DNA of 64,000 nucleotides. Source: Heligmosomoides polygyrus polygyrus (Eukaryota; Nematoda; Chromadorea; Rhabditida; Heligmosomidae). The notes beneath the pieces are model-generated. The model was not told the DNA's origin, ran no database searches, and saw only the letters and a program-made list of their open reading frames with translations. The DNA lies in assembly GCA_947396885.1 (NCBI GenBank), contig OX377201.1, positions 25,025,923 to 25,089,922 on the forward strand, in the 5' to 3' direction. Positions within the stretch are counted from its first letter, which is position 1. Each line of letters starts with the position of its first letter. Of the stretch, positions 1 to 10,365 are shown in pieces. A program made the position numbers and the translations under genes.

Positions 1-120
1 NNNNNNNNNNNNNNNNNNNNNNNNNNNNNNNNNNNNNNNNNNNNNNNNNNNNNNNNNNNNNNNNNNNNNNNNNNNNNNNNNNNNNNNNNNNNNNNNNNNN
101 NNNNNNNNNNNNNNNNNNNN
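1..120. other. assembly gap (Ns)
   Basis: Run of 120 N at the start of the window; the true upstream sequence is unknown. Confidence 0.99.
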
Positions 121-781
121 GCACGGCTTACTCTTCCTATTCCAGAAGGGTTCTTCACGACTCCGAACTATCAGGTCAGTCTTCTCAAAAACAGGGACAC
201 GACTTTTTGCATCAACTCAGTTCATGGGTCATACTTTCAGTCTAGAAACTTGTTTACACTCTAGTACAGAAACGGGTAGCCAATGCGGTGTGCATTGCAA
301 ATGAAGATGACGGACTGAGTTTTTGCTATTTAGCTGTAGATACTTTATAGTAGACGAAAAACCAAACTAGAAGAAGCGATCCAACAGACCTGTTCTTGTC
401 CGCCTGTCTATTATTATATATTACTATTATACATTATTACAACACTTACATATTTATTTTATATACATTTTATATATTATGTTCATGTATTATTTTATAC
501 ATATTATACATTATATTATATATTACATTATTATATTACATTATTATACTTATTATACATTACTATAATACCCATAGATAGGCGAAAAGTGCTGGAAAAG
601 GGTGCCTTCATAAGATACAAAGGAACGCAAGAATTTCCATAATCGTTAGTGCTCGCCTGCACACGTTGTCTGGCAGCGTCAGAATGTCTGAAAACTTACG
701 GACCGATAAGTGTGAAAACAAAGATTTAGTGTTCTAGAGTGAACAAGTATGCAGCGCCATCCTTTAGTGAGTTGTAACATG
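121..781. other. non-coding, with an AT-rich low-complexity block
   Basis: No gene is visible. About 405-575 is a low-complexity run of TATTA, ATTATA and TTTATATA words; any hydrophobic open frame across it is a by-product of composition. The rest has mixed composition with no recognisable repeat. Confidence 0.7.
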
Positions 782-1071
782 CAGTGTGCAGTCGGAGGAG
801 GTGCCGGCTGTCGCGTGCACTCGATACCAGGTTCCTGGTTCGGATTTCCCGCCCTGGCCAACCAAGCCTTCCATTCCTCCGGGGTCGGTGAGTTTGTGGC
901 AGACTTATCTGGGAAGGAAAAAACACTGAGTTGTTCATCGGCTCGCCACCGCAAGTCATCGTATAACCAAATAAGCATTCAGATCGCCTCCACAACATCC
1001 CGTAGAAGTAGAATGCGTGGCGCATCTCCAAGAACGGGTTGAGTAACGCCGTCCTTTATCCTTTATCCTTA
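782..1071 (+). mobile_element. SINE with tRNA-like head (best-preserved copy)
   Basis: This is the best-preserved member of a ~290-bp repeat found about 19 times in the window in both orientations. Read in this direction, a head with an A-box-like stretch (TGTGCAGTCGG, about 785-795) and a B-box-like stretch (GGTTCGGATTTCC, 837-849) resembles an internal RNA polymerase III promoter derived from a tRNA. A conserved body follows (GAAGTAGAATGCGTGGCGCATC near the 3' end), and the copy ends in repeated TTTATCC units at about 1054-1071. Other copies keep a closer A box (GTAGCGCAGTCGG), for example in reverse at 60505-60785. Both strands carry unrelated open frames of ~100 codons, which I read as by-products of the repeat. 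The SINE assignment is inferred from promoter-like boxes, size, copy number and the simple tail. Confidence 0.65.
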
Positions 1072-2721
1072 ACATGCAACGAAGAAAAGCCGTCTAAGCT
1101 CAGAAACTATGAGCTATGGCTCTGAGTAGAGTTTCAGGATAAGGTTTATCAAGTCCCGCTTGTAGATTAGGGTGTTATTCTTTGCTCACAGAAGGACTAC
1201 GGCCTGACTGATCCATCAGATCTTTCATATTTCCGGTCAAGTTGCTAGCGTCTAGCCATTTAGGCTATCTGAGCAAAAGAGTATAAATCTAGAGTTGTAG
1301 GTCTCGAAAGTTTCTAAGGTTCACTCCAGTACGCCCACAAGAAGACGCCAAGCACAATCATACGTCAGCTATGCTCGGCTTACTTACAAAACGATGATAA
1401 AATGAACAGCGGTAACGGATGGTGATCGTCCAACACAAAGAATTAGGTCCTGCGCAAGGGCTGGATGGATGGTTGTGGCAACTCCTAGGGTCAGGCGGAA
1501 CGTTCCTGCGGTGAATGACCCCAGGCGGCTCAGGGCACCCTTTTATGCGGCCCTGAGGTGTCAAGCTCGGCCCCCACGTCCTCTCTTGGTTGGCACTCAC
1601 GCGTGTGCTCCCTTTTGTTCCGTGATCCAATTAAAGCAATTTGGTTTGAAACCTGTGATCCACAAGGATCCAGTTCTTCGAGCGCTGCTTGTCGACGCCT
1701 TCCCTATTTAGTGGAGCAGAGCTGTCAGTGTCACCAAGGGATTCATACTTATCTAGCGTTGCTGCACAATGTTTTGTTTTGTCCGGTTGCAAGGGTTCTA
1801 CAACCACTTCTATCTTACGACGAATGCAATTAATTTTGAAAAAAAATTTCCTAATTATTTTTTGCTATGATTCTAAACCTTGTTTAAAAATATTCTACGG
1901 CTTTCTGTGAAGAGAGATTTGTTTCAAAATCGGGCAAAACTCGAGCAAGCTTTGCTAATGTTACTCAAAGGTATGTTCAGGTAACGAAAACAGCTATTTC
2001 ATTTGTACGATACTGTATGTGCGAACGGCTTGTCTGAAAGGCTCGGAATAAACCTTTGCGATTTCCCTTCCAACTGAGTGAATTTTATAGATACGATCAG
2101 TCCGTGCTGAACATTCTACTCGCCAATCGCTTCGGATACTACGCAAAGAACTACGTCAGCAAAATGGGAACGGAAGGGGTCATCATTCAGCGGTCCGCAT
2201 CAGCTTCACTTACGGAGAAAGACTTTTCGTGCGATTCTAAGGAGTAATATGGCGAGTGCTGATAGGCACAATGCACACACCAGTCTCTATTCTCTTGCTT
2301 TGCATAATGTTTAAGCGTACTAGTACAATATGCATGCAGCTAATTGTTTAGTCTGTTAAATACTCATTATTAGCTAGACCAGGCCAATTCTTAAGTGTGC
2401 ATCATCAAAGGAACCTGAGAAGTAAACTTCACCTATGATTTGTAATCATCGAATATGATACTCCTCTTCCTTGCAACAACGTATGGATTTAAAAAGCTGC
2501 ATCGTAGCAATGGTATTTCAGTTTGTGGAAGGTTGCTTGGATTTCAGAAAATGCGAAATCGTCGATGTTTAGGACAAATAAAGATTTCTCATACAAACAT
2601 TTCTAAGCAGTCAATACTTCACAAAAGATCTGAAGTATTATAACATCTATATCTATCTCTTATGTTATATGTTTAAAATGCTTTAACTCCATAGGAAGCA
2701 ACACATCGCTCACTAGAGTTT
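1072..2721. other. no gene or repeat recognised
   Basis: About 1.6 kb of mixed composition. The open frames are short and overlap on both strands, with no domain, splice pattern or repeat match that I can support. Confidence 0.6.
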
Positions 2722-2725
2722 TTAA

Positions 2726-3231
2726 GGCCTATGTCATACCATCGCTCTTCGCTAGCGAAGACGATGGACAACTAACACAATTGGGGAAGGGAACGTATCA
2801 AACGTTGTGGAGGGGCAGACGCGTGTAGCAGTTGTCCGACCCACCGCTAGCGAGGCCTCGCTAGCGGGGTGTCATGCCTTCGAGCGATACGGCATGCGGC
2901 TACCGATGCGACCGCGTCGCTGAGCTGAGCAGAGCGTCGGCCAGCATCGGTAGCGATGCTACCCCATCAATCTCCCCCGTTTTCATATTTTTTTATAATT
3001 TCCTTGCAGCGCAAATAGGGTCCGGGGGGGGGTCACCATGTAGCACAGTCCCATTTGCCTTTTGAAACCGGAATTTATTTGCAGCAGTGGTGTGTTCTAG
3101 CCCTCCCGACGCAGCTGCACACAACGCTATTATCTGCGCGCCTATTCGCTAGCTTCACGCTAACGAAGAGACTTCGCTCATCGCTCTGTTCGTCGCCTTC
3201 GCTCGGGGTGAGCGAAGGTATGACATAGGCC
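2726..3231. mobile_element. 506-bp TIR element with GGCC ends
   Basis: The outer ~20 bp on each side are inverted copies: GGCCTATGTCATACC at 2726 and GGTATGACATAGGCC ending at 3231. Both ends are flanked by TTAA (2722-2725 and 3232-3235). The interior is rich in small hairpins, including a perfect 24-bp palindrome at 2843-2866 (CCGCTAGCGAGG and its complement). It also carries a fragment related to the 8158-8422 element (GCGCAAATAGGGT near 3010, then a G run). There is no coding capacity, so it is a non-autonomous element. TTAA flanks would suggest piggyBac-type targeting. The GGCC terminus resembles the TTA-flanked MITEs at 23016, 52344 and 57124, so Harbinger-like mobilisation is the alternative. 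Confidence 0.7.
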
Positions 3232-3284
3232 TTAAACATAACGTGTTTTCAGATTTAGACCTTTCAAAGATCTTTAATCTTCTC

Positions 3285-3765
3285 CCTTTCTTTTTTAGGC
3301 CTTCTTACATTTATTAAGCGAAAAACTGGTTTTACTATATAGACTAATGAAGCGGGATATGGAAGGGCAGAATTTTCGCTGCTCCTATTAAGCCCATCAC
3401 GCTCTATCTGCTTGGGGCTTCGCCCCCAAATCCCGAGAATAGAACAACCCCGTCCCATCTGGTTGGAGATTTCTCCGCCTGCCCCGAGAATAGAACAACT
3501 CAAATCCTCCTTTCTTCTGTAGGCCTTCTTGCAGTATAAAAACCGGTTATACTATATGGATTAGTGCAGTAGGATATGGTAGGGCAGAATTTTCACTGTG
3601 CATATGAACCTTCCAGCACATGCTCGCGATTTATTTACCGAGGCGCTCGTTCTGAAACAGGTAATGAGAGTCCCAATCCGGTGCTTAATTAGAAAAATCA
3701 TAATTAAAATTAATCGGTATTGGTCGACATCGCTTGTCGTCCAACGGAAATAATACTCCTCCGAA
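3285..3765 (+). repeat. 5' part of the dispersed repeat, internally duplicated
   Basis: Two tandem related blocks (about 3285-3510 and 3515-3610) share a TAGGCCTTCTT...GGATATGG..GGGCAGAATTTTC pattern, and the first includes a GGGGCTTCGCCCC hairpin near 3414. The same sequence, more diverged, is at 53510-53660 followed by the same downstream block (AGAGTCCCAATCC). This therefore looks like the 5' half of the repeat whose 3' half is 3766-4967. Confidence 0.6.
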
Positions 3766-4967
3766 TCCCATGGTCACTCTCTCTACCCTCTCCACGGAGT
3801 GAGAGTCAAGCACGAAGTCAAAACTTGTCCGGCAAGTTTTCTGAATCTCAGCACACGTTGGATAACGTCTGCCGCACGCCTTCTGAGTTCCAACGCATAT
3901 GCATATTAGACGACGTCTTCAGCACGTCTACTGAACCCTGACATACGTTGGACGACGTCTGCGGCAGGTCTTCTGAATCCCCACGCTCTGCACTTGATCC
4001 CTTCATATCCTGAAGCGCTACCGGCTGAATATATCGTAAACCTGGACGATCCGCCGCCCAGACACGGTTTCTTTGCTCTCTCCGCTGACGCGGAGGAGAA
4101 CACAGAAACCGCGTCATATGTGAGCGTTTCACGACCATGTGCAATTTCAGAGCGGGCACCAGCCCGCTTAGTTCCCCTGTTTCTCAGAGATAATTATCCA
4201 TGCTCATTGCGAAAACGACGACGCGAAAACGACAAACGACTTCTTGAATGCAACACTGGTAGCGGATCTGTTGCTTTTCAGGTCAACTACTTAAAGGAAG
4301 GAGCAAGAAGTGAAGGAACTGGAGGTGGACTTTGGGTGCCCTCTATTAGACCTGGTGCAGTTGCGTCGTCTCTTCTTCCCTCACGCATGGTGATGTATAA
4401 ATGTTCAAAACCAGTTATACACAGGTACGAAGTGCATGAAGCAGCACTGCGCACAATACTGGCAGCGTACAAAGGCTACAGGCTCTCACAGCTTGTTTCC
4501 TTACATGGACCAAGGACCTTGGAAAAACCATCCTGCTCGGATTTTCAAAAGAGACCAGGATGTGACGTCGGAGGTGGTTAAAATGAGAAACGAGGTCTGT
4601 GGATCCCGCAAACTAACCTAAGCGGCATCAATATACACTTTTCCTCATCTTTGCGTGTCATCTGGAAATCAGAGGTCTGCTGATGGTTTTCTAAAACCTA
4701 ACACCAACCATGTCCGCCGATGCTCATGCTGAACGCTGAAGTGTGGCCCACCCCTAGACCTTCGAGGGAAGAAATGAAGCTGGCCGAACGGATGGCCAGC
4801 ATACTAAAGGACTTCGAAGCACGTCAACTTGAAGTCGACGAAGGCGAATAGCTGGAAGTAGTGGTGGAACAAGAAGATTGGGATCGGCAAGATGAGCTGA
4901 TGGACGTGGAGAGGCAAGCAAGCAGTGGGCATATGGTAGCGTTTTCGGGAGGAAAGGGTACGTTTTC
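3766..4967 (+). repeat. 1.2-kb direct repeat, copy 1
   Basis: Nearly identical to 10366-11569, offset 6600 rising to 6602. By eye the differences are about eight substitutions and one 2-base indel (CCCTTCAT here, CCCTATTCAT there). The first ~230 bp contain degenerate repeats of a motif like GACGTCTGCGGCAGGTCTTC. The similarity stops sharply at both ends, at TCCCATGG and after CGTTTTC. Older fragments of the family are at 53507-54500, and in reverse near 9415-9530. Confidence 0.9.
3994..4581 (+). CDS. open frame in the direct repeat, function unknown (copy 1)
   Basis: A 195-codon open frame inside the 1.2-kb repeat. I do not recognise the product. It is hydrophilic in its first half, with an acidic stretch followed by an Arg/Lys-rich patch around residues 70-85, and has no signal peptide or membrane segment. 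The frame opens at a TTG with no good ATG near the 5' end, so it may be an exon, the tail of a longer frame or a chance frame. In its favour, the second copy keeps the same frame open despite several substitutions. The 2-base indel between copies falls near the 5' end and changes the upstream frame, which argues that the region before it is not coding. Confidence 0.25.
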   Translation: MIPSYPEALPAEYIVNLDDPPPRHGFFALSADAEENTETASYVSVSRPCAISERAPARLVPLFLRDNYPCSLRKRRRENDKRLLECNTGSGSVAFQVNYLKEGARSEGTGGGLWVPSIRPGAVASSLLPSRMVMYKCSKPVIHRYEVHEAALRTILAAYKGYRLSQLVSLHGPRTLEKPSCSDFQKRPGCDVGGG

Positions 4968-6192
4968 AACTGGATTTCGGTTGTGTGCTCATAACCATGG
5001 AGGAAGAAACACCGTGATTTCAGGCCTGGCTGCAACGGAGCATCACTGGTCACCACAGTTTCATGCATCATGCATTTGTATCGGCACAAAGTGCATGAAA
5101 CAGCACCACTGCTTCATGCACTTTGTGCCTGTCTATCACTGGTGTTGAGCGTTTATACATAATTATGTTGGATAGCTTTCTTATTGTCTTATGGTTAAAA
5201 AACCGGCCAGTAATAAACAAGTCTCAAAAAAGGTACTCTCCACAGCGTTCAGCTGGAAAATGTGCAGAAAACGTCAGAGAATGGTATAGACGTCAGAATC
5301 CCTCCATTCACCTAAGGTTCAGTTCGAAAGTAAAACCCACGTAGCAAGTCGAATTCTGGACCCATGTGATGTGTGACCGCTATGATACACGAGAAACAAC
5401 AAACGAAATGAAACCTCGCATCATTGGAATCGACTACGGGTCTGTTCATACTTTGCTATTGAAGCGATTGGTCGGCCAGGCAAATCACACGTATCGACTC
5501 TTGCTGCGCGATCGCTCGGAAAAATCGATATACCATTTGCCTGGCCGACCAACTGCTCTCGTCACAAAGTACATATAAACAGGCACTATGCCAAGAAGAT
5601 TCAGTGCCGAACCAGTACAGTCCTACAGCTGTGGTTCAAAAGTCATTGAATTTGATGAATCGATACTATACAAACTATACAAGAAATGCTATCTTACTCG
5701 GCTCTGCTACTAGTTCAGGTCTTTGAATTTCACCCTTTCAGAATAAAACCCTCATCAAAAAAGAAAAGAAAAGCATCGCCTTGTCCTAGAACAACAGCTT
5801 GTGAGTAGACGCTGTTTGCTTGAAACAACGAAGTGAGAATATGCCTTCTTATAACAGTTTTTCTTATAACAGTCCCGTTTACAAGTGACACTTCACGCAG
5901 AAAAACTTCGTGCTATCAATCGAATAAAATGTCGCGGCGAGCTAGTCGAATACACTGCGCGATCTCGCTTAGCTTAGTATTCGTTATGATTAGGACATGC
6001 CAGGTCAGTCGGACTTAATGCTCCCCCCCCCCCCGTCCAAGCAGGCCATTCTCATGTGTTCGTCAGACTGATCCGGTCTTTACGACTGGGACGGCGTATT
6101 CTCATAATTCTAAAACACTCTGAACATTCTAAAACAAGACGGTTGGTATCTACCACTATATAATTGAGTTAGCTCCCTGCTCTGTAGATGGT
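4968..6192. other. no gene recognised; contains one imperfect hairpin
   Basis: Apart from the hairpin at 5468-5552, a C run near 6021-6034 and a stray copy of the 44-bp unit (TGAACATTCTAAAACAAGAC at about 6119) also seen in tandem at 8036-8150, I see nothing to annotate. Confidence 0.55.
5468..5552. repeat. imperfect stem-loop, 27-nt loop
   Basis: TTGGTCGGCCAGGCAAAT at 5468-5485 pairs perfectly with 5535-5552. After a short mismatched stretch, a few more pairs form (TATCGA with TCGATA). The 27-nt loop contains a GCGCGATCGC palindrome. Size and shape resemble a microRNA precursor but equally fit a small foldback repeat. There is no evidence of expression. Confidence 0.6.
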
Positions 6193-6237
6193 GAGGCGTA
6201 TCTCACTCAGGTTGGAAACCTGGGTGGGATACGCCTC
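6193..6237 (+). repeat. snap-back hairpin, 21-bp stem
   Basis: GAGGCGTATCTCACTCAGGT pairs with ACCTGGGTGGGATACGCCTC across a 3-4 nt loop. The only two DNA mismatches become G.U pairs in a + strand transcript, so the stem is complete in RNA. The loop is too short for a typical microRNA precursor. It lies immediately upstream of the tandem array. Confidence 0.65.
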
Positions 6238-6263
6238 GTAAAACCACACGCAATCTCATGGAA

Positions 6264-7470
6264 CCCCTAGCTACGCCTCTGCGTACCTCGCGCGGGCAAC
6301 GTCTGCCGTTCAACATGGGATGTTGTTACACCAGAGGACGCGTAGCCTCCTCCTACTTGACACAACGGCATCTGCGCGCGTTTCTGAGTGCCTTAATCCA
6401 GAAGACGGGTTCCCTTCGTCACACCACAACCTTCTGGAGACAGAAGAGGAAACACCGTCGTCCTACGACGACGGATACCATTCAGAATTGAGCATGAGAT
6501 GCTGCTGCAGCAGAGGAACCGCAGCCTCCTCCTGCTTGACACAACGGCGTCTGCGCGCGTTTCTGAGTCCCTGAATCCAGAAGGCAGGCTCCCTTCGTCG
6601 CAGCACAACGGTCTGGATTCAGAATATCGAAAAGAAAGGAAGCAGATGTCTCATCGTCGTCGTACGACGACGGCCGCATGCAGAACTCAGCATTATCCCA
6701 TGTTGTACGGAAAACTTTACCCGCGCCAGGTACGCCTCTGCGTACCTCGCGCGGGCAACGTCTGCCGTTCAACATGGGATGCTGTTACAGCAGAGGACGC
6801 GTAGCCTCCTCCTGCTTGACAAAACGGCGTCTGCGCGCGTTTCTGAATACCTGAATCCAGAAGACGAGTTCCCTTCATCGCACCACAACCTTCTGGAGTC
6901 AGAAGAGGAGACACCGTTGTCCTGCAACGAGGGATGGCATTCAGAATTGAGCATGAGATGCTGCTGCAGCAGAGGAAGCGCAGCCTCCTCTTGCTCTACA
7001 CAGCGACAACTGCGCGCGCTTCTGAGCGTCTGTTTCCAGATACGGGTCCCCTTCGTCGCGCAATAAGCATCTGGAGTCAAAAGAGGTGACACCGTTGTCG
7101 TTCGACGAGCGGCCACATCCAGAATTCAACATAGGATGCTCCTCCAGCCGAGGAAGCACAGCCTCCTCTCTATTGACACAGCGGCATCGCCGCGCGTTTC
7201 TGAGCATACGGATTCAGAATACGGGTCCAATACGTGGCGCAACAATCGTATAGAGCGAGAAGCGGTTTACCGACGTCGTGTGACGAGTGGCCGCATTCAG
7301 AATTCAGCATTATCCCACGTTGAACGGAAAATTTTATCCGCGCTAGGTATGCCTTTGCGTACCTCTCAGGGGCAACGTTTGCCGTTTAACATGGGATGTT
7401 GCAGCAGAGGAAGCGCAGCCCTCTCCTGCTTGACTCAGCGGCGTCTACGCGCGTTTCTGAGCGTTTGATT
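6264..7470. repeat. tandem array, ~179-bp core with inserted ~80-100-bp spacers
   Basis: The landmark AACATGGGATG (or GCATGAGATG)...GCAG..GAGG..GC.TAGCCTCC recurs near 6312, 6491, 6770, 6950, 7129 and 7388, giving spacings of about 179, 279, 180, 179 and 259. The longer intervals contain an extra hairpin-like spacer (CCCATGTTG...CAACATGGG) with a GGTACGC..GCGTACC core. The open frames on both strands are repeats of one another and I do not treat them as genes. Confidence 0.8.
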
Positions 7471-7499
7471 CTGAATACGTGTCACTGACGTCTGCCTTG

Positions 7500-7995
7500 A
7501 GCATGGGAGGACCACTAAGGGGTGGTGGAGAAGGGAGGTAAGGGGCCTTTAGAATGGACCAGGTGAGCGTCCAGGAAGGAAGGGAACAACCTGAAGGAGG
7601 GACTAGGGCGGGGAAGCCAGCAAGAAGAGACCAGTAGGGGGTCAATAGTGAAAACAAGGAAGTGGGCCAGGGGTTGGGATCAGGAAGGTGGGGGGGGGGG
7701 GGAAGGCCAGTAAAGGCGGACCAGCAATTAGATCTAGAAAGAAGAAACGAGTGAGGCGGAAGCTGGCGCCCGGATTCGGAAGACGTATCAACAGTGGAGG
7801 GGCTGAAGTACTGCGCAGCACAAACCAATGATGTTACTGGATGGCGAGGAGAAAATGTCTATGATGAAAGGTACCGAAGTGGTGAACGGCTTGATGCCGA
7901 TGAAGTACGCAGCGGGTCCTAGATGTTAGCGAATTTTATGTTTCACAAAAACTACTTTCCATAGTCAGTGATGGTGCAAAGTCGCGCGAAGCGCG
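7500..7995. other. purine/G-rich stretch, no gene
   Basis: About 7500-7720 is strongly G-rich on the + strand, with GGGG-type runs and a long G run near 7690-7702, so it could form G-quadruplexes. No gene is recognised through 7995. Confidence 0.5.
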
Positions 7996-8034
7996 CAAGT
8001 GCGAGACACGCCGTTAGGCGTGTCGGAGCACTTG
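7996..8034. repeat. compound hairpin
   Basis: CAAGTGC and GCACTTG form the outer stem. GACACGCC and GGCGTGTC form the inner stem around a GTTA loop. Confidence 0.7.
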
Positions 8035-8035
8035 T

Positions 8036-8150
8036 CAATTAAAATCGAGCTGAACATTCTAAAACAAGACGGTTGGTAACAATTAAAATCGAGCCGAACA
8101 TTCTAAAACAAGACGATTGGTAGCAATTAAAATCGAGCTGAGCATTCAGG
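8036..8150 (+). repeat. 44-bp tandem repeat, about 2.6 copies
   Basis: Units start at 8036, 8080 and 8124 with CAATTAAAATCGAGC and continue with GAACATTCTAAAACAAGACG.TTGGTA. A solitary copy of part of the unit lies at about 6119-6147. Confidence 0.85.
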
Positions 8151-8157
8151 GACTTTG

Positions 8158-8422
8158 GTTCGATGAGAACAAGTTGCTAAGGCGCAAATAGGGTTGGGTG
8201 GGGGGTCACCTTGTAGGACAGAGCTGCAACCGGATTTTTTTTGCAGCAATGGTATGTTCTACTCCTGCGGTGAACTGAGGTAGGCCATTCCGATGTAACT
8301 TAACATACACGTGATTCTCTCCAAGGCGTAAAACCAACGGCACTGAGTATGGGGTAAGCCCCCCTCCCTCCCTCCCTCCCTCCGACCCTATTTGCGCCTT
8401 AGCAGCTTCTTCTCATCGCACC
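8158..8422. mobile_element. 265-bp non-autonomous TIR element
   Basis: The ends are imperfect inverted repeats of about 45 bp: TCGATGAGAACAAGTTGCTA then AGGCGCAAATAGGGT on the left, and their inverted counterpart ending at 8422. The right side contains a CCCT-type microsatellite (about 8363-8392). The interior shares TTTGCAGCA.TGGT.TGTTCTA with 3010-3110, so a fragment of the same family sits inside the 2726-3231 element. No coding capacity. Confidence 0.65.
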
Positions 8423-8443
8423 CAGGCACATTCAAAAGACGAC

Positions 8444-8483
8444 GAGCTCAGTAAGCCGAAGTTCTCTTCGGTTTGCTGAGCTC
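8444..8483 (+). repeat. snap-back hairpin, 18-bp stem
   Basis: GAGCTCAGTAAGCCGAAG pairs with CTTCGGTTTGCTGAGCTC around a TTCT loop. The two mismatches are G.U pairs in a + strand transcript, the same pattern as at 6193. Confidence 0.65.
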
Positions 8484-8582
8484 TCAAGAGCCTGTGCCAC
8501 AAAAAAACGAAGGGGCGCCGGACGGAAGCCCACTGTGAGCGCCGACCGCTCGGTGGCGCTCAAACAATTGAATCATCGCGCC

Positions 8583-8960
8583 GCGACGCGCGTGCGGCCG
8601 ATCGATTTGGGCGCCGGCGAGCGTTGTGAACCGCCAGGCACCCGCCGGAGCTTCGCTGTTTGCCCGCCTATGGCTTCGACCGGCGATCGACCCCAGGCAG
8701 CGCAGCGACGCGCGTGCGGCCGATCGATTTGGGCGCCGGCGAGCGTTGTGAACCGCCAGGCACCCGCCGGAGCTCCGTCGTTTGCCCGCCCAGGGCTTCG
8801 ACCGGCGATCGACCCCGGACAGCGCCGCCTCGCGCGCCTCGACGCGCGTGCGGCCGATCGATTTGGGCGCCGGCGAGCGTTGTGAACCGCCAGCCACCCG
8901 TTGTGAACCGCCAGCCGGTCGCGGGAAGTCCGACTTTTAGCATCGACCGGCGGTCGACCC
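8583..8960. repeat. very GC-rich ~120-bp minisatellite, three units
   Basis: Units beginning GACGCGCGTGCGGCCGATCG start near 8584, 8706 and 8841 (spacing 122 and 135). Each contains GGCGCCGGCGAGCGTTGTG and, in two, a CGACCGGCGATCGACCCC segment. The third unit has a short internal duplication (TTGTGAACCGCCAG twice). Its base composition is far more GC-rich than the surroundings. Long frames are open on both strands only because stop codons are rare at this GC content. Confidence 0.85.
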
Positions 8961-9275
8961 CAGCGATCCCGCGGTAGCCGCTTTCCTGAATCCAGCCAGG
9001 ACCGACCCCCCGCCGGAGTTCCCCCCTTTGTCCAGCAAGCCCAAAAGTGGGCGGACCGCCGGGCGGTCCACATTTCGCATCGATGCGGGCCGATGGCCGG
9101 CCAAAGGCTGGGGACACGCCCCCGCCTGAGTTCCCCCGTTTGTCCGCCAACTCGAAAAGTGGGCGGATCGGCCGGCGGTCGCTCCACAGATTTGTCTGAG
9201 TTGGTTTCAGTCCCCTCCCCGTGACAGACACGTGGCGTTAGCCGATTATATTTAGTAGGATGTTGTGTCCTAAGT
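8961..9275. repeat. GC-rich repeat continuation with element 3' terminus
   Basis: GC-rich sequence continues with duplicated CCGGAGTTCCCCC..TTGTCC-type blocks. It ends in CCCCTCCCCGTGACAGACAC and GTTAGCCGATTATATTTAGT, closely matching 54450-54500. The AT end is the inverse of the CCTACTATATATT found at the start of the 36.7-kb array. This looks like the terminus of a dispersed element. Confidence 0.5.
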
Positions 9276-10365
9276 TCACGCAACGGTTGTGGGTTAATAT
9301 GTAGGCCAAATGTGCAATCAAAGTAAATGAGAAGGTAGTGAAAATAGTTGAAAATAGGTCCTAAAACTAAAGGCAGCTACAAGGCAAGAACGTAAGAGTG
9401 TTACAGAACCAACTAGACGCGCAGAAGACGTCGTCTAATATGCGTTGGGACTCAGAAGGCGTGCGGCAGACGTCGTCCAACTTGCCTCAGGATTCAGAAG
9501 ACGTGCTGAAGACTGTATGAAAGTATATAGTGGCAGTAAACCATAATTAATTGAGTAGAAATGAATAATGTGTAGGCGAAATACGCAGAAAGAGTGCTTC
9601 TATATCGTAGAAGTAGAATGAGTGGAACATCACAAAAGGTTGATTAACGCCGTGCTGATCCTTTATCGCTAATACGCCCGAATGGAGAACGATCTCTTCT
9701 CACCACCACATCCGCCATCTATACCTTTTCGTTTTCCACTCCAGTTTGAGCACGAAATTCACCAAATGCTAGAACCTTTCTTTAGAGTAGAACGCAACCG
9801 ATTATTTCAATAAATAAAAAATGAATGAAAATGCAGTGGTCGGCGCTGTAGAAGAGCCGAAATGTATTCGGTATTCAAACTCTTATTCAGTATTTATAGT
9901 ATATTTATCTGTTATCGAATTCTTCATAACCTGAACGGTTTTCAGTAACAACTCGTCTGCCCCGACCATTATCTCCATCGATTTCTTTTCAATTTTTATG
10001 TGATTTTTGTACTCATTAATAGGTTCATCTTTCCAGGTGCGACTTCTCACGACACTGCTTACGGCGCGCACGTGGTTATTCGCTCGCAGCCTCATTCACA
10101 GATGATCTGATTGATTTGTTGTATAATTAAATGACTTTTTTGGTCAAAGCAAAAGGAATGAACTGATGTTCTGAGTTTTGTTCTACAATCAAGAATAAAA
10201 AACTTTTGCCGACTGTGTTCGAACTAATCACTTATGTTTAGATTTTCCGTCGATCTCATGACCACGCCACAGATATAGGAAAGTGAAAGACAAATTCAAT
10301 GCAATTTTTTTATTATTCTAAAGGAACATTTCGACAATTGGTCTGTCATGGAGTCTGGGAGTCTG
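9276..10365. other. mostly unannotated; two repeat fragments
   Basis: 9415-9530 carries reverse-oriented fragments of the GACGTCTTC-type motif of the 1.2-kb repeat. 9600-9672 is the 3' end of a SINE copy (+), recognisable by GTAGAAGTAGAATG and GATCCTTTATC. The remainder shows no gene. Confidence 0.6.

Noticed and set aside
396..581. hydrophobic 61-codon frame
   Set aside because: Produced by TATTA-type low-complexity sequence.
749..1042. ~100-codon open frames on both strands
   Set aside because: They coincide with a SINE copy; the same peptides recur at other SINE copies in both orientations.
3414..3426. GGGGCTTCGCCCC as a terminator
   Set aside because: Part of a dispersed nematode repeat (also at 53.5 kb); intrinsic bacterial-type termination does not apply.
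6393..7207. series of ~70-115-codon frames
   Set aside because: They are repeats of one another across the 179-bp array.
7686..7705. long G run as a regulatory G-quadruplex
   Set aside because: Several homopolymer G/C runs occur in the window (3018, 6021, 15339, 44168, 61460); no nearby gene to regulate.
8444..8483. Helitron 3' terminus
   Set aside because: The hairpin is suitable, but no CTRR end follows at the expected distance and no Rep/helicase sequence is nearby.
8484..9283. long open frames (up to 236 codons) on both strands
   Set aside because: GC-rich tandem repeats rarely contain stops; the peptides repeat themselves.
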